A DNA stretch of 48,655 nucleotides from an uncultured Bacteroidota bacterium (GCA_902515405.1 CABXUS010000009.1:1-48655); one strand, 5' to 3'; counted from the first letter of the stretch, positions 9,279 through 17,797 are shown. The notes: generated by a model not told the origin, from the sequence alone. Program-made: numbers and translations.

Positions 9279-10817
9279 ATGAAAAAACTAATTGTAATAT
9301 TATTATTTATTCCACTTTTATCAGTATCTCAAATTGAGGGCAAACAGCATGAGCAACTAATATTAAGGGGAGCTATATTAATCAATAGCACTGGGGCCCC
9401 TCCACTAGGCCCAGTCGACATTGTAATAGAAAAAAATATAATTACAAAAATTCAAAATGTTGGTTATCCTGGTATTACTATAAATGAAAACAGAAGACCA
9501 AAGTTGTCTAAAAAAGGTGTAGAAATTAATTGTGAAGGTAGTTATGTCCTCCCTGGTTTCATTGATACTCATGGGCATATTGGGGGAAGATTACAAGGAG
9601 CTAGTCCTGATTACGTGTTTAAGCTTTGGATAGCACATGGTATAACGTCAATTAGAGAACCAGGTGGTTCTTTAAGTCATGAGATAAAATTAGAATTAAA
9701 AAATAAAAGTGAAAAAAATATAATTATTGCACCTAGAATTTATGCTTTTTCAACTTTTAATTCTAGAGTTGAATCAGCTGAAGAAGCAAGAGAATGGGTA
9801 AGAGAAAATAAGAAAAAAGAGTCTGATGGAATAAAATTTTTTGGCGCTGCCCCTGAAATAATGCAGGCTGCAATTGAGGAAAATAGGAAATTAGGGTTGA
9901 GATCAACATCACATCATGCACAGTTAAATGTTGTTAGGTGGAATGTTCTAAATTCAGCTAGAGCTGGATTGAATTCTATGGAACATTGGTATGGACTACC
10001 TGAAGCACTTTTTAATGATAGAATTATTCAAAACTATCCTCCTAATTATAATTATCAAAATGAACAAGATCGATTTGAGGAAGCAGGAAAACTTTGGAAA
10101 CAGGCAGCCGAACCTTTTTCAGATCACTGGAATAGTGTGATGGATGAATTAATTTCTCTTGATTTTACTATTTCACCAACATTAAATATTTATGAAGCTA
10201 GCAGGGACTTACACAGAGCAAGAAGAGCGGAATGGCATGATGACTATACTTTACCAAGTTTGTGGGGGTTTTATGCTCCAAGTAGAATCTCTCATGGATC
10301 GTATTGGCATTATTGGGGGACAGAACAAGAAATAGCTTGGAAAGAGAACTACAGACTTTGGATGACTTTTCTTAATGAATTTAAAAATAGAGGTGGAAGA
10401 GTTACGACAGGTTCAGATTCAGGATTTATTTATCAGCTGTATGGATTTGCTTTTATCAGAGAGCTTGAGCTATTAAGGGAAGCTGGATTTCATCCTTTAG
10501 AAGTTATACAATCCGCAACTTTAAATGGCGCTGAACTTTTAGGTATTGATTATTTAACAGGTTCCGTTGAAACTGGAAAGCTTGCCGATTTAATTATAAT
10601 TGATGAAAATCCACTCGAAAACTTAAAAGTATTGTATGGAACTGGAGCAATCAAGCTTGATGAGAATAATAAAGTAACAAGAGTTGGAGGGGTTAAATAT
10701 ACCATTAAAGATGGTGTTGTCTATAATTCAAAAAAACTTTTAAAAGAAGTAAAGGAAATGGTTGATTTAGCAAAAAAAGAAGCTGGATTCAAAATAAAAC
10801 AACCAGGTTTAAATTAA
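9279..10817 (+). CDS. Exported amidohydrolase family protein
   Basis: A 512-residue metal-dependent hydrolase of the amidohydrolase superfamily with a signal peptide (cleavage near VSQ, residue 18). GSYVLPGFIDTHGHIGG supplies His98 and His100 of the HxH site. SDGIKFFG gives the likely bridging Lys, STSHHAQ the next His, and TTGSDSG the catalytic Asp. GKLADLIIIDENPLE closes the barrel-associated beta sandwich. Secreted members include imidazolonepropionase-like and peptidase-like enzymes, and the substrate is not evident. The GH18 ATG directly abuts the stop codon. Confidence 0.9.
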   Translation: MKKLIVILLFIPLLSVSQIEGKQHEQLILRGAILINSTGAPPLGPVDIVIEKNIITKIQNVGYPGITINENRRPKLSKKGVEINCEGSYVLPGFIDTHGHIGGRLQGASPDYVFKLWIAHGITSIREPGGSLSHEIKLELKNKSEKNIIIAPRIYAFSTFNSRVESAEEAREWVRENKKKESDGIKFFGAAPEIMQAAIEENRKLGLRSTSHHAQLNVVRWNVLNSARAGLNSMEHWYGLPEALFNDRIIQNYPPNYNYQNEQDRFEEAGKLWKQAAEPFSDHWNSVMDELISLDFTISPTLNIYEASRDLHRARRAEWHDDYTLPSLWGFYAPSRISHGSYWHYWGTEQEIAWKENYRLWMTFLNEFKNRGGRVTTGSDSGFIYQLYGFAFIRELELLREAGFHPLEVIQSATLNGAELLGIDYLTGSVETGKLADLIIIDENPLENLKVLYGTGAIKLDENNKVTRVGGVKYTIKDGVVYNSKKLLKEVKEMVDLAKKEAGFKIKQPGLN

Positions 10818-11867
10818 ATGAATACTCGTACACTATTGATAAGTTTTTTCTTTTTGCTAATATCTTGTAGCAATGATAATGATGACTTAAATGACAATAT
10901 AGATAATGATACTAATAATATAAATCTATTTAGTAATAAGGCTCGAGTTGTTGGCTATTTCCCATACTACCGATTTTCATTTAACAATCAAATTGAATAT
11001 TGTAAGATAACTCATCTAAATATTTCTTTTGCAAATCCTTTAGCTGATGGAACAATTGTACTTCCTTCATCTGGAAACACAACACTTACAGATGTAGTTA
11101 ATAGGGCAAGATCACAAAACAGTAATTTAAAAATATATATTTCTCTTGCTGGTGGAGCTTTATCATCATCAACTTCAGATATCTGGAAAAACTTTCTGGC
11201 AAATAGTCAAGATAGACCTATTCTAATTGAAAAAATAGTTCAATATACTAAAGACAATAATCTAGATGGCGTTGATGTTGATCTAGAGTGGAGTCATGTG
11301 ACTGAGGGTTATAGTGATTTTGTTATTGAATTAAAAGAAAAACTAGCAGCTAACTCATTAGGTATGACTGCAGCCTTTCCATCTGAAACAAAATACTCAT
11401 TAATAACTTCTGAGGCTCTAAATGCTTTTGATTTCATAAATATCATGGCTTATGATTACACAGGTCCGTGGAATGCTTCATCTCCAGGACAACACAGTTC
11501 ACTTAATCACGCCCAAAGAGGAGTTAATTATTGGAAAAATATAATTGGTGTAAATGGTGAAAAACTAACTCTTGGTGTTCCTTTTTACGGTTATAATTTT
11601 GAAAACTCAACGACTGTAAATTCCTTTACATATGGTTCAATGGTAGCATTGAGTGTTTCAAATGCAGATAGAGATAATGTTGGGAATAAATATTATAATG
11701 GTAGACCTACAATAAGAGATAAAGTAAAATTAGCAGCTGAAACAATGAGTGGAATAATGATTTGGGAATTGGGACAGGATTCTTTTACTGAAAACTCACT
11801 TCTTGAAACTATTCATAAAAAATATACAGATTATGGTATTGAAACAACCAATTTGTGTGGAAATTAA
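10818..11867 (+). CDS. GH18 family glycosidase lipoprotein (chitinase-like)
   Basis: A 349-residue lipoprotein (LISC, Cys17) with an Asp/Asn-rich linker to about residue 36 and a GH18 barrel. The catalytic DxxDxDxE motif is complete in LDGVDVDLEW (Asp150, Asp153, Asp155, Glu157). Further GH18 strands are KIYISLAGG, FINIMAYDY and LTLGVPFYGYNF. Such enzymes cleave chitin or related N-acetylglucosamine glycans; members with endo-N-acetyl-glucosaminidase activity exist too. There is no carbohydrate-binding module. The ATG starts on the base after the amidohydrolase stop, implying co-expression of exported degradative enzymes. Confidence 0.92.
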   Translation: MNTRTLLISFFFLLISCSNDNDDLNDNIDNDTNNINLFSNKARVVGYFPYYRFSFNNQIEYCKITHLNISFANPLADGTIVLPSSGNTTLTDVVNRARSQNSNLKIYISLAGGALSSSTSDIWKNFLANSQDRPILIEKIVQYTKDNNLDGVDVDLEWSHVTEGYSDFVIELKEKLAANSLGMTAAFPSETKYSLITSEALNAFDFINIMAYDYTGPWNASSPGQHSSLNHAQRGVNYWKNIIGVNGEKLTLGVPFYGYNFENSTTVNSFTYGSMVALSVSNADRDNVGNKYYNGRPTIRDKVKLAAETMSGIMIWELGQDSFTENSLLETIHKKYTDYGIETTNLCGN

Positions 11868-11885
11868 GAGAAATACCTACTTTTG
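11853..11885 (+). promoter_or_regulatory. Candidate promoter for mscS-like gene
   Basis: TTG at 11853-11855, 22 bases, then TACTTTTG at 11878-11885. This fits the Bacteroidota TTG/TAnnTTTG pattern and ends 13 bases before the ATG. The -33 element lies in the end of the GH18 gene. Confidence 0.55.
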
Positions 11886-11898
11886 CTAAAAATAAACA

Positions 11899-13005
11899 AT
11901 GGATAATTTAGATTTTTTAAATATCGTTTTTCTAGAAAATGAAGTTAAAGATTATTTAATCTTTGTCTTTATTCTATTATTTGGATACTTATTAATTTCT
12001 CCAATAAGTTCATTTCTAAGAAAAATTATATTTAGGATTGTTGGTAATAAAAATCATTTAGATGGGAAAGCTGAATTTGATAGCCTTTTAAAAAAACCTC
12101 TATATTATTTTTTAATATTGCTAATTTTTTACTTTGCTTTTAACACACTAAGTTTTCCAGAGTCATTTGGATTAGCTGATTCATCTGAATTTGGTGTGAA
12201 AATGATTCTCTCAAAAGCGTTTTCGTTATTGTTAATTTTCACAATTTTTTGGACAATCCTTCAGTCTGTTGAATATCTCGGCGCAAGATTAAAATTTAGA
12301 GCTGAACAAACCGAAAGTAAGGTCGATGATCAACTTATCCCATTTGCAATTGAAATTGTTAAAGTGCTAGTTGTAATATTTGCAGTTGTATTTATTCTTG
12401 CAAATGTTTTTAATCAGAATGTAACTGCTTTAGCTGCCGGACTTGGGGTTGGTGGTGTTGCCGTAGCTTTAGCTTCAAAAGAGAGTTTGGAAAATCTGTT
12501 AGGATCATTTACAATATTTCTTGACAAACCTTTTCAGGTTGGAGATGTTATTACGCTTGGATCAACCACTGGGCTTGTTGAAAAAGTTGGATTCAGAAGT
12601 ACAAGACTGAGAACATTTGATAAAAGTATTGTAACAGTTCCAAATAAAAATCTTGTTAATGCTGAATTAGACAATTTGGGATTAAGGCCTGTAAGACGTG
12701 TAAAAACAAATATAGGATTGATTTATTCAACATCTGTTGAACAAATAAAAAATATTGTTAATGACATTCAAAATCTTATTGATGATCATAAACAAACTAC
12801 ACAAGATGGAAAAGTTAGATTTTTAAATTTTGGGGATAGTTCATTAGATGTAATGGTGCTTTACTTTGTTAATAGCCCAGACTGGAATATTTTGGTTGAT
12901 ACTCAGCAGGAAATTAATCTCAAAATTATTGAAATTGTCAAAAAACATCAAAGTGATTTTGCATATCCTACAACTTCAGTTTTTTTAGAAAACCAAAAAA
13001 GTTAA
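11899..13005 (+). CDS. MscS-family mechanosensitive ion channel
   Basis: A 368-residue small-conductance mechanosensitive channel that releases solutes on hypo-osmotic shock. Three to four transmembrane segments occupy about residues 15-180. The pore-lining helix is visible as ALAAGLGVGGVAVALAS, followed by the beta domain signature FLDKPFQVGDVITLG and VEKVGFRSTRLRTFD, then VTVPNKNLVN. The C-terminal alpha/beta domain is complete. The length is larger than E. coli MscS because of an additional N-terminal helix region. It has its own candidate promoter and converges on the ADP-ribosylglycohydrolase-like gene. Confidence 0.93.
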   Translation: MDNLDFLNIVFLENEVKDYLIFVFILLFGYLLISPISSFLRKIIFRIVGNKNHLDGKAEFDSLLKKPLYYFLILLIFYFAFNTLSFPESFGLADSSEFGVKMILSKAFSLLLIFTIFWTILQSVEYLGARLKFRAEQTESKVDDQLIPFAIEIVKVLVVIFAVVFILANVFNQNVTALAAGLGVGGVAVALASKESLENLLGSFTIFLDKPFQVGDVITLGSTTGLVEKVGFRSTRLRTFDKSIVTVPNKNLVNAELDNLGLRPVRRVKTNIGLIYSTSVEQIKNIVNDIQNLIDDHKQTTQDGKVRFLNFGDSSLDVMVLYFVNSPDWNILVDTQQEINLKIIEIVKKHQSDFAYPTTSVFLENQKS

Positions 13006-13016
13006 GAAGCTTTTTT
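12995..13016 (+). terminator. Weak A/U-rich hairpin terminator at convergent ends
   Basis: AAAAAAG at 12995-13001 pairs with CTTTTTT at 13010-13016 around a short loop. It straddles the stop of the mscS-like gene and just touches the stop of the opposing gene, so it could serve both strands. The stem is nearly all A-T. Confidence 0.4.
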
Positions 13017-14358
13017 AATCTATTTTAGGGGGCTCAATATCAGGCGGTTCATCTACAAAGTCTTTGGTATATCTTGTAGGAAGTTTTTTAAAAATCCAAT
13101 TACCATTTTTTATATGCCCTCGATATTTTTCTGTAACAACTTTATCAATAATTAAAAGTCCTTTTTCAGCCATTGATTCAAAATCATCTACAGGATTATC
13201 AAACCCAATTCTAGTTCTATGGATATTATACTTGTTTGAAAGCTGTAGGTTAAACATTTTTTGTATTTCTTTTTTTCCATACATAAAACCAAGTAATCCT
13301 CCCCATGTAGATGCTGGATTGTCTGAATCCCATCCACAAAGTGTTGCAATTTTTATTGTTTCTTTAAAATTTCCTTCTCCATAAAAGAGACTTATAATAC
13401 TCGCTCCAAAATTAATTCCAGCAGCAAAACATCCATTACAACTCTTGTCAATTTTTGACCAGTTATAATTATACTCACTATTAACTTGAAATTTAGTGTT
13501 TAGACTATCTCTTGTATTTTCCCATGATAATCCAAGATTATATTGTGATTTGACATAATCATACATTTTAGCAGAATATGATGAGTTTGGCAATATTTTT
13601 CTAGCCATCTCTGACATCCAAAAAAATTTTTCTTTTACATCAATATGATCTGTTTCTAAAGATGCTAATGAATGCATGATTATATAAAATTCTGAGATCC
13701 ATGCAGCGTTTTCTCTTGCAACAGTTCTAATTGGCAAGTATGCCATTGAAAGTCCGTAATCAGCATAAATTGGGGAATACAATCCAAATATTTCAGTTGT
13801 TAACTGAGCATCTATCATTTCATAATATTCGTTGTTTTCAGGACTGCTTGTTTGAGGTGGAAGTACGCCCTCTAGCATTAAGTCAAAAGCCCTTTGATTT
13901 GAAACCCATAGAAAATTTTGTTCTTTTGGTTTTATATGCTTTAGCCATCCATCTCTAATTTGTTCTGGTCTTAATTTTAGATTATTGTTTTCTAAAATAA
14001 GCTCCTGGTACATGTATTCTATATCAGTGTCATCATCCGAACCCCAAATACTATCAGACTTAGCTAAATTAAAATCAATAGAATTGTAATTTGAGTATTC
14101 TGACCAAATATTTGGCTCATCCTTTTTTCCCCAGTTATCATAAGTATAAAAACCTTCACCCTTTCCATTTATGGGAATTCCAATTTTATCCATTTCCGTT
14201 ATTATCCCAGTCCAATTTGCAATTGACTGACCTAGCCAAAAACCTTCTAACTTATTTTTGTATTCTTTCTTGTTTATAATAAAGTTCCTATTGTCACTAT
14301 TAGAACATGACATTAGAAATAAAAAAAGTACAATTATTGAAAAAAATTTAATTCGCAT
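13015..14358 (-). CDS. Exported ADP-ribosylglycohydrolase-like lipoprotein
   Basis: A 447-residue lipoprotein (LMSC, Cys18) with the ADP-ribosyl-GH fold. KLEGFWLGQSIANWTG at the mature N-terminus and SDDDTDIEYMYQE near residue 105 correspond to the family's first metal-binding Asp/Thr set. CGWDSDNPASTWGGLLGFMYG near residue 340 corresponds to the second, where the usual DTD reads DSD. Classical members remove ADP-ribose from proteins in the cytoplasm; an exported version implies a different substrate, possibly a nucleoside or glycoside. The start overlaps the DoxX-like stop by 11 bases. Confidence 0.85.
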   Translation of the reverse strand: MRIKFFSIIVLFLFLMSCSNSDNRNFIINKKEYKNKLEGFWLGQSIANWTGIITEMDKIGIPINGKGEGFYTYDNWGKKDEPNIWSEYSNYNSIDFNLAKSDSIWGSDDDTDIEYMYQELILENNNLKLRPEQIRDGWLKHIKPKEQNFLWVSNQRAFDLMLEGVLPPQTSSPENNEYYEMIDAQLTTEIFGLYSPIYADYGLSMAYLPIRTVARENAAWISEFYIIMHSLASLETDHIDVKEKFFWMSEMARKILPNSSYSAKMYDYVKSQYNLGLSWENTRDSLNTKFQVNSEYNYNWSKIDKSCNGCFAAGINFGASIISLFYGEGNFKETIKIATLCGWDSDNPASTWGGLLGFMYGKKEIQKMFNLQLSNKYNIHRTRIGFDNPVDDFESMAEKGLLIIDKVVTEKYRGHIKNGNWIFKKLPTRYTKDFVDEPPDIEPPKID

Positions 14359-14731
14359 TTATCTTTTTATCCAAATAAATAATTGTAATACAAGACAGAA
14401 ACATTAATAAAGAAGGTAATGTAGGGACAATTGGATCACCTATACTTAAATGAAAATAAATTGCAGCCAACATAAATGTTGCCATTATAAATGCAGTTGG
14501 AGTTATGAACTTTTTAAATTTTAAACCTAACAATAAAAATATAGCGCAAAGAACTTTAAAAATCCCTACAACAATCATTGTGGTTTTATTTAATCCATAT
14601 GCTTGAAACTCCTCAATCATATTAGAAGCATCTGCTCCCCTATAAATTGTATCCATTTCAAGTCTAAAAGTCCATGCACTCAATACAGTAATACCTACAA
14701 TTATAATTAATAGATTTAAAAAGTTTTTCAT
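14348..14731 (-). CDS. DoxX-like small membrane protein
   Basis: A 127-residue protein with four hydrophobic segments (about residues 4-22, 50-68, 76-94 and 100-120). The pattern GIFKVLCAIFLLLGLKFKKF and the overall size fit the DoxX-like superfamily, whose function is mostly unknown. It is upstream of, and overlaps, the ADP-ribosylglycohydrolase-like gene by 11 bases, so the two are probably co-translated. The upstream 164 bases to the divergent nitroreductase gene are very AT-rich and include a 12-T run, but no obvious -7 box. Confidence 0.75.
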   Translation of the reverse strand: MKNFLNLLIIIVGITVLSAWTFRLEMDTIYRGADASNMIEEFQAYGLNKTTMIVVGIFKVLCAIFLLLGLKFKKFITPTAFIMATFMLAAIYFHLSIGDPIVPTLPSLLMFLSCITIIYLDKKINAN

Positions 14732-14895
14732 TCAAAAAAATTAGCATTTTCTTAAGTTATTGTTTTAGATAAATTTAATATAATCTCAATTAATTTTTAT
14801 TAAAATAAATAAAATTTAAAGTGTATTTATAAAATGGTCTTTTTTTTTTTATTTTGTATTCTAATAATATTATTAAAAATATTTAATTTTCAAAA

Positions 14896-15462
14896 ATGGA
14901 TATAATTGATATAATTAGAAAAAGAAGAGCTATATATCCAAATCAATTTGAAAGTGGAAATATTGATAATTCAATTATTAAACTTTTACTTGAAAATGCA
15001 AATACAGCTCCAACACATAAGCTAACACAACCATGGTTTTTTAAAATTTATAAAGGCAAGTCCAAAGATATACTTGCTAATGAAATGATAAGATCGTATG
15101 AAGAACTTTATGGTAAAGAGCTAATTTCAAAAGTTAAAAAGAAAAAAATATTTGAAAAATGTAAGCAATCAAATTGTATTATATCTGTATTTATGAAAAG
15201 AGATTCTAATAATTCCATTCCAGAATGGGAAGAAATTGCAGCAACAGCAATGGCTGTACAAAATATATGGCTAACATGTGCTGCATATAATATTGGTTGC
15301 TATTGGAGTACTCCAAAATACTGTATTAAAATGAATCGTTTTTTTAACTTAAATAATGATGAAAAAAGCCTTGGGTTTATTTATTTAGGTAAATTTGATC
15401 ATTCAAAAGTAAAACCAAAAAACAGAAAATCTATAAATCAAAAAACTGAGTGGAAAATTTAA
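14896..15462 (+). CDS. Nitroreductase family protein (YdjA-like)
   Basis: A 188-residue FMN-dependent oxidoreductase of the nitroreductase fold. RKRRAIYPNQF gives the N-terminal FMN-phosphate contacts, NANTAPTHKLTQPWFF the next conserved block, and AATAMAVQNIWLTCAAYNIG the central helix. GFIYLGKFD closes the fold. The single-domain size matches the YdjA type. Physiological substrates are usually unknown. The DUF4920 gene follows after 5 bases. Confidence 0.9.
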   Translation: MDIIDIIRKRRAIYPNQFESGNIDNSIIKLLLENANTAPTHKLTQPWFFKIYKGKSKDILANEMIRSYEELYGKELISKVKKKKIFEKCKQSNCIISVFMKRDSNNSIPEWEEIAATAMAVQNIWLTCAAYNIGCYWSTPKYCIKMNRFFNLNNDEKSLGFIYLGKFDHSKVKPKNRKSINQKTEWKI

Positions 15463-15467
15463 ATTAT

Positions 15468-15932
15468 ATGAAAACAAAAATACACATATTTGCAATTATT
15501 CTTTGTTCATTTACTTTATTATCGTTTTCACAAACTAATGATAACTATAAATCTTATGGTGATTCGTTTGATTTCTCTGAGACTATTGATTATGAACTAA
15601 ACAAAAAATCTTACTTAAATAAAGATGACAAAGTAAAGGTTGAAGGTGAAATATTATCTACTTGCCCTATGAAGGGATGCTGGATGAAACTTTCAGTTGC
15701 ACAGGATACAATATTGGTTCGATTTAAAGATTATGGGTTTTTTGTTCCTAAACAAGGTGCTGAAGGTAAATCTGTAATAGTTAACGGTAATATTTCAGTA
15801 GATACTTTAAGTATTGCCCAATTAAAACATTACGCACAGGATGCTGGTAAATCAAAAGACGAAATTTCTAAAATTTCAAAACCAGAAATCACTATTTCAT
15901 TTTTAGCAGATGGAGTGGTAATTGGTAATTAA
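15468..15932 (+). CDS. Exported DUF4920 protein
   Basis: A 154-residue exported protein starting at ATG 15468; an in-frame GTG at 15450 would overlap the nitroreductase gene and place six extra residues before a normal signal peptide. The signal peptide ends at LLSFSQ. The domain is recognised from EGEILSTCPMKGCWMKL and VRFKDYGFFVPKQ, a pattern of the Bacteroidota DUF4920 family with a conserved CPMKGCW pair of cysteines that could bind a metal or form a disulfide. No function is known to me. Confidence 0.82.
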   Translation: MKTKIHIFAIILCSFTLLSFSQTNDNYKSYGDSFDFSETIDYELNKKSYLNKDDKVKVEGEILSTCPMKGCWMKLSVAQDTILVRFKDYGFFVPKQGAEGKSVIVNGNISVDTLSIAQLKHYAQDAGKSKDEISKISKPEITISFLADGVVIGN

Positions 15933-15963
15933 TTCTATTAAACTCTTTTTTCTATAAATTATA

Positions 15964-15971
15964 TATATTTG
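15964..15971 (+). promoter_or_regulatory. -7 box TATATTTG upstream of NTF2-like lipoprotein
   Basis: An exact TAnnTTTG match ending 18 bases before ATG 15990. It covers the upstream in-frame TTG at 15969, which therefore should not be the start codon. Confidence 0.5.
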
Positions 15972-15989
15972 GAAGCTAATTATAAAACT

Positions 15990-16481
15990 ATGAAATACTT
16001 AACTAACCTAACATTTATAATGTTAATGTTTATTTTTACCTCTTGTTCAACTGGGGGAAATCATCCTGATTATGCATCTAATGTTGAAAAAATTAAAACA
16101 TTTTTAGAGCTTCAAGGTTCTGAGAGTGATTCTCAAGCTCAAGCTGATATGATTCACAAAGATGTTCAATGGCAACCTGCGTTCTATGGTACTGCTCCTA
16201 TTGGTAAAGCAGAATTTGTAGAATATCTAATTGCTTGGCAAGATGCTATGGAAGATGTTGTATATACGCCTACTAATTATCTTCCTGGGGTTAATGCTGA
16301 AACAGGAGAATTAGATGGAAGTGTAAGGTCTTATGGAACATGGACAGGAGTTCATTCAGAGTCTGGAAAAAGCTGGGAATTATCTTCTTACCATACATGG
16401 GATTTTCAAGATGGTCTTGTTATAAATGGAGGAGATTATTTTGATGCTGGAGGGTTTTTAGCTTCTCTTTCCTCAGAATAA
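15990..16481 (+). CDS. NTF2/SnoaL-like lipoprotein
   Basis: A 163-residue lipoprotein (FIFTSC lipobox, Cys16) starting at ATG 15990. The mature part shows a cone-shaped NTF2-like fold pattern: MIHKDVQWQP early in the domain, GKAEFVEYLIAWQDAME, and then paired strands ending in SSYHTWDFQDGLVINGGDYFD. NTF2-like folds bind small ligands or act as enzymes, and no catalytic set can be assigned. Similar two-Trp, SY/EWY-H-x-W..DG.. endings recur in the lipoproteins at 33783 and 34295, so these look like one expanded family. A strong terminator follows. Confidence 0.8.
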   Translation: MKYLTNLTFIMLMFIFTSCSTGGNHPDYASNVEKIKTFLELQGSESDSQAQADMIHKDVQWQPAFYGTAPIGKAEFVEYLIAWQDAMEDVVYTPTNYLPGVNAETGELDGSVRSYGTWTGVHSESGKSWELSSYHTWDFQDGLVINGGDYFDAGGFLASLSSE

Positions 16482-16510
16482 TAGTAATTTTTTAACACAA
16501 TAAACAATAA

Positions 16511-16537
16511 AAGCCTCATTTCGAATGGGGCTTTTTT
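16511..16537 (+). terminator. Rho-independent terminator
   Basis: AAGCCTCATT at 16511-16520, loop TCG, AATGGGGCTT at 16524-16533, with one G-T pair, followed by T residues. It ends the NTF2-like lipoprotein transcript. A complementary poly-A lead makes it usable from the minus strand as well. Confidence 0.88.
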
Positions 16538-16748
16538 ATTTAAAATAGTTTTTTAGTGCTTCAAAAATAAATTTTACTAAATAGAATAAGACGTGTTGCA
16601 GAAAAAATAGTAATACAAAATATATGATTGCAACTGTTCGATCTCCATAATTATAAATCCATTCAAAACCTGTTTCACTGTCATCGTAAGCATAGAAACT
16701 AATAATTAGTGCTGAAGAAATTATAAATAGTAATATCCTTGTTATCAA
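16536..16748 (-). CDS. Small two-helix membrane protein
   Basis: A 70-residue protein with two hydrophobic helices (about residues 3-20 and 38-60), separated by an acidic, aromatic loop DDSETGFEWIYNYGDR; the tail is basic. The only in-frame start is TTG at 16748, because a TAA lies seven codons upstream and there is no internal Met. No family is recognised. Its stop sits at the T-tract of the shared terminator, as expected for convergent real genes. A perfect inverted repeat lies just upstream. Confidence 0.55.
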   Translation of the reverse strand: MITRILLFIISSALIISFYAYDDSETGFEWIYNYGDRTVAIIYFVLLFFLQHVLFYLVKFIFEALKNYFK

Positions 16749-16764
16749 CTGATTAAAGGTTGTT

Positions 16765-16785
16765 TTTATATGATAGTCATATAAA
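16765..16785. promoter_or_regulatory. Perfect 21-bp inverted repeat between divergent small genes
   Basis: TTTATATGA, spacer TAG, TCATATAAA: 9-bp arms without mismatch. It lies between the TTG at 16748 (minus) and ATG at 16829 (plus), a position suited to an operator or a small hairpin. No regulator gene is adjacent. Confidence 0.4.
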
Positions 16786-16828
16786 TATATATAAAAAATA
16801 TTGTATATTGAACTTTCCCAAAAAAATT

Positions 16829-16993
16829 ATGAGACTAACTAAAAGAGATAGAGCTTTAACTAAAATAAACATTCCTGCAGCTGTTTATTCTGTATATTTT
16901 AGAGGGAAAAGATATCTTTATAATGATTATATAAAAATCTTAAATCAAGTAAATAAAAAAAAGAATTTAACAGAATTTAAGGAAAATTTGTAA
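16829..16993 (+). CDS. Small basic protein, 54 residues
   Basis: ATG 16829 to TAA 16991-16993, 54 residues beginning MRLTKRDRALTKINIPAAVY. It is Lys/Arg/Tyr-rich with no membrane segment. An in-frame TTG at 16760 would add 23 residues but would overlap the inverted repeat, so I prefer the ATG. The codon content is like that of its neighbours. I do not recognise the family. Its small size and isolation make it less certain than the flanking genes. Confidence 0.45.
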   Translation: MRLTKRDRALTKINIPAAVYSVYFRGKRYLYNDYIKILNQVNKKKNLTEFKENL

Positions 16994-17074
16994 AATTCTT
17001 TTTCAGATACCTTTTTAATTTTTTTATTATTCATTCAGTCTTTTTTTAAATTTACATTCAAATATATATACTTT

Positions 17075-17722
17075 ATGAAAATTACTTTGTTTGGATCCAG
17101 TGGTTTAATTGGAAATAAAATTCTAAGATTATTAGAAAATGATAATACTTTTGAAAATGTTAATGTGGTTTCAAGAAGACCTATTGATTTGAATTCTGAA
17201 AAATGTAATTTGAAAATATTAGACTTCTCAGATTATAGCTCATACTTAAGAGTAATTGATGGAAGTGAGGTTGTTTTAGCGGCTATTGGAACAACACAAT
17301 CCCAGGTAAGTTTTAATAAGAAGAAATATAGAGAAATTGATTTTGGAATTATTTCACAAGCTGTAAGAGCATGTAAAGAAAAAAATGTAAAACACTTTTC
17401 TTTTGTATCGTCAGCTGGTGCTGATATAAATAATAAAAGTTTTTATTTAAGATTAAAGGGAGAAATTGAAAAAGAGGTTGAATTACAACAAATAAAGTCC
17501 TCATCAGTTTATCGACCTTCATTACTTATTGGAAGAAGAAAAGAAAATAGATTTGGTGAAAAGATAGCTCAGATTATAATTCCAATTTTATCATTTCTAA
17601 TGCCTGATAATTACAAACCAATTAAAGCTTCTGATGTTGCTAAAGCAATGGTTAATGAGTCTAAAAATTATAGGGATGGTTTTAAAATTTATCACTATAA
17701 TAAAATATTAAGTTATTGTTAA
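17075..17722 (+). CDS. NAD(P)-binding Rossmann protein (SDR, HTATIP2-like)
   Basis: A 215-residue atypical short-chain dehydrogenase. The N-terminal LFGSSGLIGNKILRLL is the GxxGxxG dinucleotide site, followed by NVVSRRPID at the end of strand 2 and VLAAIGTTQSQ. KNVKHFSFVSSAGAD and VYRPSLLIGRRKENRFGE match the HTATIP2/NAD(P)H-binding group, in which the catalytic Tyr is often lost. Likely cytoplasmic; its role is unknown. It stands alone with 81 bases upstream and 75 downstream. Confidence 0.88.
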   Translation: MKITLFGSSGLIGNKILRLLENDNTFENVNVVSRRPIDLNSEKCNLKILDFSDYSSYLRVIDGSEVVLAAIGTTQSQVSFNKKKYREIDFGIISQAVRACKEKNVKHFSFVSSAGADINNKSFYLRLKGEIEKEVELQQIKSSSVYRPSLLIGRRKENRFGEKIAQIIIPILSFLMPDNYKPIKASDVAKAMVNESKNYRDGFKIYHYNKILSYC

Positions 17723-17797
17723 ACCTCCTTAATCGATATTTTTTTTACCTTAAACATTAAAAAAATAAGTTATTATTGTTTCCTTAAATAATTAATT

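Noticed and set aside
14732-14895. A non-coding RNA in the 164-base gap with a 12-T run.
   Set aside because: Only AT-rich sequence without a stable hairpin or promoter box on either strand that I can see.
15450-15467. GTG start of the DUF4920 gene at 15450.
   Set aside because: It overlaps the nitroreductase coding end and puts polar residues before a normal signal peptide that begins at ATG 15468.
16536-16993. A toxin-antitoxin pair formed by the two small divergent ORFs.
   Set aside because: TA genes are normally co-directional and overlapping. Neither product resembles a known toxin or antitoxin; only the shared palindrome is suggestive.
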